A stretch of 10,940 nt of DNA from assembly GCA_030018555.1 (NCBI GenBank), contig JASEHY010000032.1, forward strand, positions 1 through 10,940, written 5' to 3'. The notes beneath the pieces are model-generated. The model made no database searches and had not been told where the DNA came from. It saw only the letters and a list, made by a program, of their open reading frames with translations. Positions within the stretch are counted from its first letter, which is position 1, and every line of letters begins with the position of its first letter. Of the stretch, positions 1 through 5,192 are shown piece after piece. The position numbers and the translations under genes were made by a program. The DNA is from Planctomycetota bacterium. GTDB lineage: Bacteria > Planctomycetota > MHYJ01 > JACQXL01.

Positions 1-1017
1 TCTCGCACCATCTTCAGGCGATAATGTCTCCAGAGCGGTTGTAACAAGTATCTTGGCGTCAGGGTTCATCAATCTGGCACGGGCAATTGTATTCAGTATT
101 GTCTCTATTTTTGGCGGTCTGATGTCTGATAGAGGTGTATCGGGATGCGGAATGAATGGTCCGAAAGAGAACATCTCAGCACCAAGTTCTGCCGTAAGTT
201 TGATATTCCGTATAATCTGTGGAATCTGTGGCTTCTCACGGCCGTTACTCCCGGGCAGTCCTACCAGAAATCCGGTAATGACCAGATAGCCAAGAGACCT
301 GATTTTTCTGATGAGTTCAAGTCGTCTTTGTAGTTTAGAGTCTGGTTTGACCTGTGCATAAAGTGCCGAGTCTGATGTCTCAAATCGCAGCAGAACTCCT
401 CTTGCCCCTGCGGTATGAAGTTTCTGGTAGGTGGATAACTCTCTCTCGCCGATTGAGATAAATATCAGGACCGGGTAACGTTGCCGAATATCTTTTACAA
501 TCTGGTAAAGAGTGTTTTCATCATACCAGTAATCTTCGCCAGATTGCAGGACCAGTGCCTTGAAGCCGAGTTGATTCACTGCATAGTCAACGGCTGAAAG
601 AATCTCCTCCGACGTCATACGGTATCGCTGGAGCTTCTTGTTACTATTTCGGATACCGCAATAGAGACAGTTGTTCTTACAGTAATTAGAGAACTCCAGA
701 ATGCCGTGTATGCAACAGGAATTGCCCTGATGTTTCTGTCGCAGGGCATTAGCGCGTTGATAAAGGTTTTTGGGATTATTAGTTAGTTTCTGGTCGGTTT
801 CCTGTAATCTGAAGAAGAGTTCTTTCCAGTCGGAAAGTATTTCCTGTGCCTCTGCTTCAGGGACTTTCTGAATTACAAACCCGCCTTGAGCATAAACATA
901 ATCACCCATAAAGGTCTCGGTGAGGTCGGTATATGCCTTTTTACGCTCGCCAAAGTATTCTATGGTAGCAATCCGTTCGTCAATCTCAACTACTTTACCG
1001 GGTATAGCGTAGCACAT
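1..1017 (-). CDS. hydE: HypC-HydE fusion: hydrogenase chaperone joined to radical-SAM H-cluster maturase (3' end off window)
   Basis: 339 codons are visible with no stop; the C-terminus lies beyond the left edge. Residues 1-75 form a complete HypC/HupF domain: it starts MCYAIPGKVVEID, with the Fe-binding Cys2, and ends with the family's GFVIQKVPEAEAQEIL helix. From about residue 80 the protein is HydE-like: LEFSNYCKNNCLYCG (CX3CX2C, C113/C117/C120, radical-SAM cluster), the YRMTSEEI segment, LQSGED, VGLPG and GPFIPHPDTPLS, all of which resemble Thermotoga HydE as I remember it. About 80 residues should be missing at the end. HydE normally processes the HydG-made Fe-CO-CN synthon for [FeFe] hydrogenase; HypC with HypD carries Fe(CN)2CO for [NiFe] hydrogenase. 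The HydE N-terminal extension before the cluster is shorter than usual, as if HypC replaced part of it. The gene starts 47 bp after hydG and shows no clear Shine-Dalgarno. The domain calls are firm; the joint function is inferred. Confidence 0.93.
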   Translation of the reverse strand, partial: MCYAIPGKVVEIDERIATIEYFGERKKAYTDLTETFMGDYVYAQGGFVIQKVPEAEAQEILSDWKELFFRLQETDQKLTNNPKNLYQRANALRQKHQGNSCCIHGILEFSNYCKNNCLYCGIRNSNKKLQRYRMTSEEILSAVDYAVNQLGFKALVLQSGEDYWYDENTLYQIVKDIRQRYPVLIFISIGERELSTYQKLHTAGARGVLLRFETSDSALYAQVKPDSKLQRRLELIRKIRSLGYLVITGFLVGLPGSNGREKPQIPQIIRNIKLTAELGAEMFSFGPFIPHPDTPLSDIRPPKIETILNTIARARLMNPDAKILVTTALETLSPEDGAR

Positions 1018-1021
1018 AGGT

Positions 1022-1057
1022 TAGGAAATCAGGTTATCAGAAGAGTAGGAAATCAGG
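1022..1057. repeat. Two direct copies of a 12-bp repeat between hydG and hypC-hydE
   Basis: TAGGAAATCAGG occurs at 1022-1033 and again at 1046-1057, filling most of the 47-bp gap. It is unrelated to the GTTCGGAGT family elsewhere in the window. On the coding strand it leaves the downstream start codon without a recognisable ribosome-binding site. Confidence 0.6.
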
Positions 1058-1064
1058 AGATATT

Positions 1065-2444
1065 CTAAAAATATATGTCCCGTTCGCCTGCCTTGATTCG
1101 TTCTAATCTTGCCCGGGTCTCTTTCTGAAGTGATTCGTCCTCTATTTCAGATAGATATTTATCAATGCTCTTTCTGCCTTTTTCCAGCAAGCCATCAGTG
1201 GTGCAATCAGCGAGATATTCCGCAAAGGTGAGGATTGCATTGGGTTTGCAGAGTTTATGGATATTGCCCGGTTTAGCAAGATTCATAAAACGTTCGCCAG
1301 TTCTACCAGAGCGATAACAGGCGGTACAGAAACTGGGGATGAGGTTGTTATCCAATGCATCTTTGATAACATCTTGTAGAGAGCGATTGTCGTGAATGGT
1401 AAATTGCGGGTGTGATGTTATCGTTCCGTAACCGCCGGTAGTGGTAACCGAGCCGGCGCTCGCCTGTGAGATGCCTATCCGGAATGCCAATTTGCGAATC
1501 TCTGGTCCTTCACGGGTGGAGATTATCATCCCGGTATATGGAACTGCTAATCTTAATATAGCAATGAGTTTAAGAAAATCATCATCCGAGACCGGATATT
1601 CAGGTTGATAAGTAACGGTCGGGGCGGGACAGATACGCGGAACAGAAATCGTATGCGGTCCAACCCGATGTGTTTTATCAAGATACTGGCTATGACTGAC
1701 TAAAGATAACACCTCAAATCGCCAGTCATAGAGTCCGAATAAGACGCCCAGACCAACATCATCAAGTCCCCCTTGAAACGCACGGTCGTGTGCGGTTATC
1801 TGACGTTCATAATTCTCTTTCGGACCGTGATGGAGTTTTTTATATGTCGCATGATGATAGGTCTCCTGAAAGAGCTGGTAGGTGCCAATACCTGCTGATT
1901 TAAGTTTGCGGTAGTTTTCTACTGTGGTTGAGGCGATATTGACATTGACCCTGCGAATATTCCCTTTAGGTGTTCTAACTGAATATATCTTCTTGATTGC
2001 CTCAACTACATAATCAATATTATTATGATTCGTGTCCTCTCCCAGTTCTAAAAGGATTCGTTTGTGTCCTTGATTAATCAGAAATGCGGTTTGCTCGGCA
2101 ATCTCATCAAGGGTAAGTTGGCGACGTTTGAGGGTTTTGTTGCGGATATGGAAATTGCAGTATTCGCAATCATTAACACAGTAATCAGAAACATAAAGCG
2201 GTGCGAAAAAGACAAGCCGTTCCCCGTAGATTTCCTGCTTAATCAATGCCGCGGCCTCAAAGAGTTTATTTAATAAGGATTTATCCTGAAGATTAACAAG
2301 ACAGACAACTTCTTCTACTGTCAATCCCTTTTTCTGTCGGGCTTTTTCTATAATACGGTGGATGGATTCTGGTGGATGACGATGTGTTTGGCTTAATAGT
2401 TCATTCAAATAATCAGTGTCAACGATATTAGAGATTGACTTCAT
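1065..2444 (-). CDS. hydG: HydG, radical-SAM tyrosine lyase making CO and cyanide for hydrogenase cofactor assembly
   Basis: The 459-aa length is normal for HydG. The radical-SAM site is CVNDCEYC (C89/C93/C96). The signature C-terminal auxiliary cluster motif CX2CX22C is complete (C373, C376, C399, in the CTACYRSGRTGERF context). This site carries the dangler iron on which the Fe(CO)2(CN)-cysteine synthon is built, so this is a true HydG rather than a ThiH-like lyase. HydG cleaves tyrosine to p-cresol, CO and CN- in the cytoplasm. Its ATG overlaps the TGA of the HypA-like gene in an ATGA arrangement (2441-2444), implying translational coupling; GAAGG lies 9 nt upstream. The unusual point is the setting: HydG normally serves [FeFe] hydrogenases, yet the operon encodes a [NiFe] enzyme, and neither HydF nor an H-cluster subunit is visible here. 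Confidence 0.96.
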   Translation of the reverse strand: MKSISNIVDTDYLNELLSQTHRHPPESIHRIIEKARQKKGLTVEEVVCLVNLQDKSLLNKLFEAAALIKQEIYGERLVFFAPLYVSDYCVNDCEYCNFHIRNKTLKRRQLTLDEIAEQTAFLINQGHKRILLELGEDTNHNNIDYVVEAIKKIYSVRTPKGNIRRVNVNIASTTVENYRKLKSAGIGTYQLFQETYHHATYKKLHHGPKENYERQITAHDRAFQGGLDDVGLGVLFGLYDWRFEVLSLVSHSQYLDKTHRVGPHTISVPRICPAPTVTYQPEYPVSDDDFLKLIAILRLAVPYTGMIISTREGPEIRKLAFRIGISQASAGSVTTTGGYGTITSHPQFTIHDNRSLQDVIKDALDNNLIPSFCTACYRSGRTGERFMNLAKPGNIHKLCKPNAILTFAEYLADCTTDGLLEKGRKSIDKYLSEIEDESLQKETRARLERIKAGERDIYF

Positions 2445-2689
2445 TGCTGATTGCCTTCAATAGTGTTTACGGTAATAATATGGTCTGGTCTTTTGGTGAA
2501 AGAAAACCGTGCCTTTTCCATAATGGTACCTTTGGCAAGGACCTTAAAGCAGGTTCTGAATACAGTGGGGCTTAAATTGGCTTTTTTGCCTAACCCAATA
2601 GCAATTTTGGTTACTTTGACAATCTTATTCTGAGATGCCTGTTTCTTTACCTCTTCAACCACATCAGCAGTCAATCCCCATTCGTGCAT
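2441..2689 (-). CDS. hypA: Minimal HypA-like nickel chaperone lacking the zinc domain
   Basis: 82 aa. It begins MHEWGLTADVVEEV, keeping the nickel-binding His2 and Glu3 of HypA, and continues through the family's GKKANLSPTVFRTCFKVL and KGTIMEKA segments. Normal HypA is about 113 aa and carries two CxxC zinc-binding pairs after this point. Here they are absent: ARFSFTKRPDH leads directly into IITVNTIEG, which looks like the family's final beta strand. The protein therefore appears to be HypA with the zinc hairpin cut out rather than simply truncated. HypA delivers nickel to the hydrogenase large subunit with HypB. The gene overlaps hydG by 4 bp. Its upstream side is occupied by repeat sequence and shows no Shine-Dalgarno. 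The family call rests on the N-terminus and context. Confidence 0.8.
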   Translation of the reverse strand: MHEWGLTADVVEEVKKQASQNKIVKVTKIAIGLGKKANLSPTVFRTCFKVLAKGTIMEKARFSFTKRPDHIITVNTIEGNQQ

Positions 2690-2696
2690 AAATATA

Positions 2697-2726
2697 GTTC
2701 GGAGTTATTAGTTCGGAGTTCGGAGT
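2697..2726. repeat. Three GTTCGGAGT repeat copies, left flank of the four-helix-bundle gene
   Basis: GTTCGGAGT occurs at 2697-2705, 2711-2719 and 2718-2726, the last two overlapping. The block starts 7 bp beyond the hypA start codon and runs into the stop codon of the neighbouring four-helix-bundle gene. It is in the opposite orientation to the copies on that gene's other side (3086-3116). Confidence 0.85.
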
Positions 2727-3079
2727 CATACCGAATTAATTAACCCGCTTAGCATTTTAGACAGTTCAATACACCTTTTTCTTGACTCTTTTTCTTCGTC
2801 AATGGTTATATAACCTCTTCTTTTAGATATCGTAGTGGCAACAACGCACTCTCGCACAGACCTCCTTGATATTTTCAGAAACATCTTAAACTCGGATTTA
2901 GTGCCTCCGCTACCCTCGCCAATATTTAATGCTATTGACTGAGCCGCTCGTCTAAAATTATTAGTAAAACCAAACCGTTCAGAATCGGGAAACTTTTCGC
3001 TTATCTGATAAACAAAATCTATATAATCAAGTGCTTTCTGGTATACTGTCAGATTCTCAAAGTCAAAATCTTCTGGCAC
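2726..3079 (-). CDS. Four-helix-bundle protein of the 23S rRNA intervening-sequence (IVP, TIGR02436) family
   Basis: 117 aa from the GTG at 3079, which I prefer because GGAG lies 7 nt upstream; a TTG at 3100 in the same frame would add 7 residues encoded by repeat sequence. Family features are DFENLTVYQKALDYIDFVYQI, then FRRAAQSIALNIGEGSG, then the KSEFKMFLKISRRSVREC helix and the RRGYI turn. These small helical proteins occur in 23S rRNA intervening sequences and scattered between genes; their molecular role is not established. Here the gene has no link to rRNA: it sits inside a hydrogenase operon, on the same strand, between hdrB and the hypA-like gene. It is bracketed by inverted short repeats, one of which supplies its putative Shine-Dalgarno and the other touches its stop. 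It is probably a passenger or mobile unit rather than part of hydrogenase function. Confidence 0.85.
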   Translation of the reverse strand: MPEDFDFENLTVYQKALDYIDFVYQISEKFPDSERFGFTNNFRRAAQSIALNIGEGSGGTKSEFKMFLKISRRSVRECVVATTISKRRGYITIDEEKESRKRCIELSKMLSGLINSV

Positions 3080-3085
3080 TATTTT

Positions 3086-3116
3086 ACTCCGAACTCTCAA
3101 ACTCCCTACTCCGAAC
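3086..3116. repeat. Two ACTCCGAAC repeat copies, right flank of the four-helix-bundle gene
   Basis: ACTCCGAAC occurs at 3086-3094 and 3108-3116. It is the exact reverse complement of the GTTCGGAGT copies at 2697-2726, so the two blocks form inverted flanks about 360 bp apart. The copy at 3108-3116 extends into the end of hdrB and encodes its last residues and part of its stop codon. Confidence 0.85.
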
Positions 3117-4005
3117 TACCAGCCATGGCTGGTGTAAGATGTTTATTTATTCCCAATTCCTTCTGGTTAAACCCGAAAGCCAAGCCCATCAGTTGCGTGA
3201 AATAGAATATTGGGATATTGTAATCAGTATTATATTTTGCGTTGATGTCTTCCTGTCTGGTGTCAAGATTAGCATGGCAGAGCGGACAGGCGACCGCAAT
3301 TGCAGTGGCACCTACTTCTCTGGCATTCTTGAGAATCTTTTCTGTCAGGGTCAAAACCGCATCGGTCTCGGTTAGCGCAAAGGTAGCGCCGCAACAATCA
3401 GTCTTATAAGACCAATCCAGCATTTCAAACCCCACATTCTCTAATATTTTATCCATCGTTATCGGATATTCTACATCATCACCTTTTGAGTTCGGAGCAT
3501 TGAGTTCGGAGTGAACGCCAAACTGCATAACTTTGGGCGGTCTGGTCAAAAGGCAACCATAATAACAAACAACTTTCAACTCAGGGATCTTTTCTTTGAC
3601 TTGCTCTTTGAGAGTTTGGGCTGGTATTTGAGCAATAATCTCCAGAGGATGTAACACCTTGACCTTATTCTGAAATGATGAGCCGATAATCTCTTTGACA
3701 TCCTCGGCGAGTTTCTTATCGTGGTCTATTTCATAGAGTGCGAACTTAAAACGGGAATAGCAGGCGGCACAGGGAACCGCTACTTCCTGCCTCATTGCTG
3801 ACTCAACCAGCGATAAATTCTTAATAGGTAGAGCCACTGACAGAAGATGGGAAGAACTATGAGCCGGAGAAGTTCCACAACAGACCCAATCCGGCACCTC
3901 TTCTAAGTCTATACCTATTTTCTTAGCAACGAGTCTGAATGATTTATCATATTCTGAGCCGGTAGAATGTAATGAACAACCCGGATAATAAGCATAAGTT
4001 ATCAT
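3106..4005 (-). CDS. hdrB: HdrB-like subunit of heterodisulfide reductase (two CCG domains)
   Basis: 299 aa. Two cysteine-rich CCG sets are complete: C10, C42-C43, C79/C82 and C147 or C151, C204-C205, C240/C243. In HdrB these bind two noncubane [4Fe-4S] clusters that reduce a disulfide (CoM-S-S-CoB in methanogens; the substrate in bacteria is often unknown). The protein is cytoplasmic with no membrane segment. The start ATG lies 1 bp after the hdrC stop, with AAAGGA upstream. Two oddities come from short repeats. Residues about 163-175, between C151 and C204, correspond to two GTTCGGAG copies and look like an in-frame insertion. The C-terminus (AMAGSSE) is made by a 16-bp palindrome plus another repeat copy, which also supplies part of the TAG stop. 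All predicted cluster ligands remain, so the protein is probably functional. Confidence 0.93.
   Translation of the reverse strand: MITYAYYPGCSLHSTGSEYDKSFRLVAKKIGIDLEEVPDWVCCGTSPAHSSSHLLSVALPIKNLSLVESAMRQEVAVPCAACYSRFKFALYEIDHDKKLAEDVKEIIGSSFQNKVKVLHPLEIIAQIPAQTLKEQVKEKIPELKVVCYYGCLLTRPPKVMQFGVHSELNAPNSKGDDVEYPITMDKILENVGFEMLDWSYKTDCCGATFALTETDAVLTLTEKILKNAREVGATAIAVACPLCHANLDTRQEDINAKYNTDYNIPIFYFTQLMGLAFGFNQKELGINKHLTPAMAGSSE
3118..3133. repeat. Perfect 16-bp palindrome in the end of hdrB
   Basis: ACCAGCCATGGCTGGT reads the same on both strands and directly abuts the ACTCCGAAC repeat at 3108-3116. With no loop and no T-run it is a poor terminator candidate. It lies inside the coding sequence, so it may be a junction scar of the repeat insertion or a protein-binding site. 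Confidence 0.6.
3490..3512. repeat. GTTCGGAG repeat pair inside the hdrB reading frame
   Basis: GTTCGGAG at 3490-3497 (its ninth base differs, C for T) and a full GTTCGGAGT at 3504-3512 match the intergenic repeat family. They encode part of the SELNAPNSK stretch of HdrB, which HdrB homologues as I remember them do not have, and they keep the reading frame. Confidence 0.8.
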
Positions 4006-4006
4006 C

Positions 4007-4570
4007 TTAAATCCTTTCTTTCTTGTTCACTCTTGAAAATATCTTCCATGTGGTAAGCGTCCTGCCCGGTGAGATGGACGGAATAATCTTTAATTTCCCT
4101 TTAAGGAACATCTTGACACCTAACCCCATATCCTTGAAGAATTCAAAGGTTCGCATCTTCAAATCACCGATTAAGCCAAGTTCATACATTCTGCCAAACC
4201 ACTTGATATTACGCAGGGCGGCTTTATTGAATGAATGAACCGAACTAATCGCTGGCTTTACACCTTCGGAAACAGCAATAATCTTGACGGTATCCATTAC
4301 CTTGGCGATATCCACTTCCTGCGGACAACGGGTGGTGCAGGTCTGGCAGGATGAACATAGCCACATCGTTTTACTATTAAGCACAAGGTCTTTTAAGCCC
4401 AGACGAATAGCATGGATAAGTTGGGCAGGGGTATAATCCATTGCATAAGACATCGGGCATCCCGCAGAACATTTCCTGCACTGGAAACAGAGATTAACAT
4501 TGACCTTTATCGTATCATCCATCTGTTTGAGAAACTTAGCATTTGGCACAACTGCAGATTGGGTGGACAT
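4007..4570 (-). CDS. hdrC: HdrC-like iron-sulfur subunit of heterodisulfide reductase
   Basis: 187 aa, the usual size. Two classical [4Fe-4S] motifs are present: CFQCRKCSAGCP (C28, C31, C34, C38) and CSSCQTCTTRCP (C72, C75, C78, C82). The C-terminal half is helical with basic stretches, as in HdrC. HdrC normally passes electrons from flavoprotein HdrA to HdrB. No hdrA lies in the window, so here the electron donor may be the hydrogenase or Fe-S subunit encoded upstream. The ATG at 4570 is supported by AAGGAG 10 nt upstream and lies inside the end of the protease gene (35-bp overlap). The stop is 1 bp from the hdrB start, so hdrC and hdrB are clearly one translation unit. Confidence 0.94.
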   Translation of the reverse strand: MSTQSAVVPNAKFLKQMDDTIKVNVNLCFQCRKCSAGCPMSYAMDYTPAQLIHAIRLGLKDLVLNSKTMWLCSSCQTCTTRCPQEVDIAKVMDTVKIIAVSEGVKPAISSVHSFNKAALRNIKWFGRMYELGLIGDLKMRTFEFFKDMGLGVKMFLKGKLKIIPSISPGRTLTTWKIFSRVNKKERI

Positions 4571-5087
4571 ATTTAGACTTCTCCTTATCTGTTTTGGGCT
4601 TCAAGTATTTATCATAAATCATAACTGCGGCGCGGGGAGCGGCTTTTTTAAGCGGTTCTGATAGACCCTGCTTCATTTCCTTAGGAATCTCTTCTGGCTG
4701 AGCGGATATAATCACGATAGATACTCCGCAGATATCCCTTAATTCTTTTAATAAATTAGATGTTGGTCCTTGATGGAATGAAAAGTCGTCTACTTTCTCT
4801 TTTACCAAATTATCTAAAGGAACCTCAAATATCTCGCCGGGCTTTCTGCCATTATGGGAAACCGCATCAACAATAATAATGCGTTTCGGTTTCTCTTCGC
4901 TTAGTAATATATCAAATATAAAACCTCTGGTGCTCAAGCCCAGATTTAAGACTGCGGCATTTTCAGGTATTTTATAATTACTTATTAAATAATCAGCAAC
5001 AACAGGACCGAAACCGTCATCTCCGTAAAGAATATTACCACAGCCGAGGACGAGAATCTCTTTTGTGTAATAATCTGGTGAATCCAT
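4536..5087 (-). CDS. Hydrogenase maturation protease (HycI/HyaD family)
   Basis: 183 aa. Family signatures are ILVLGCGNILYGDDGFGP at the N-terminus, IIVDAVSHNG in the middle and FHQGP near residue 105. Likely nickel-sensing ligands are an Asp of the GDDG motif (23/24), Asp74 and His105. These endopeptidases remove the C-terminal tail of the [NiFe] large subunit after nickel is inserted. Here the large subunit has such a tail, 25 residues beyond DPCLSCATH, and its gene lies just upstream. The upstream gap is full of repeats and no convincing Shine-Dalgarno precedes the ATG. The last residues, CSCAKC, are encoded in the 35-bp overlap with hdrC; this cysteine-rich tail may only be a by-product of the overlap. 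Confidence 0.93.
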   Translation of the reverse strand: MDSPDYYTKEILVLGCGNILYGDDGFGPVVADYLISNYKIPENAAVLNLGLSTRGFIFDILLSEEKPKRIIIVDAVSHNGRKPGEIFEVPLDNLVKEKVDDFSFHQGPTSNLLKELRDICGVSIVIISAQPEEIPKEMKQGLSEPLKKAAPRAAVMIYDKYLKPKTDKEKSKYVHPICSCAKC

Positions 5088-5098
5088 TGACTTTATAG

Positions 5099-5189
5099 TT
5101 CGTAGTTCGGTGTCGGGAGTTCGGAGTATTTAGCCATTACTCCGAACCCCGAACTCTTACTCCGAACCCCGAACTTTTAACTCCTAACT
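5099..5189. repeat. REP-like repeat block with hairpin and two 20-bp tandem units
   Basis: The 105-bp gap between the large-subunit and protease genes is almost entirely repeat. A GTTCGGAGT copy ends at 5127; after an 11-nt loop, ACTCCGAACCCCGAAC follows at 5139-5154 and again identically at 5159-5174, 20 bp apart. The 5115-5127 arm pairs with 5139-5151 (9 bp, one mismatch, 3 bp). Degenerate copies flank it (GTTCGTAGTTCGG on the left, AACTCCTAACTC on the right). In a transcript it would form a stable hairpin within the operon, possibly limiting read-through or protecting the upstream hydrogenase mRNA. Confidence 0.8.
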
Positions 5190-5192
5190 CTT

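Noticed and set aside
2726..3100. Part of a 23S rRNA gene, because IVP proteins are found in rRNA intervening sequences
   Set aside because: Both neighbours are protein-coding and no rRNA sequence is recognisable in the window.
3118..3133. A transcription terminator at the 16-bp palindrome
   Set aside because: It has no loop and no T-run on either strand, and it lies inside the hdrB coding sequence.
5099..5189. A small CRISPR array
   Set aside because: The units are only about 20 bp apart with a 4-nt gap, form hairpins and recur in and between other genes; there are no spacers or cas genes.
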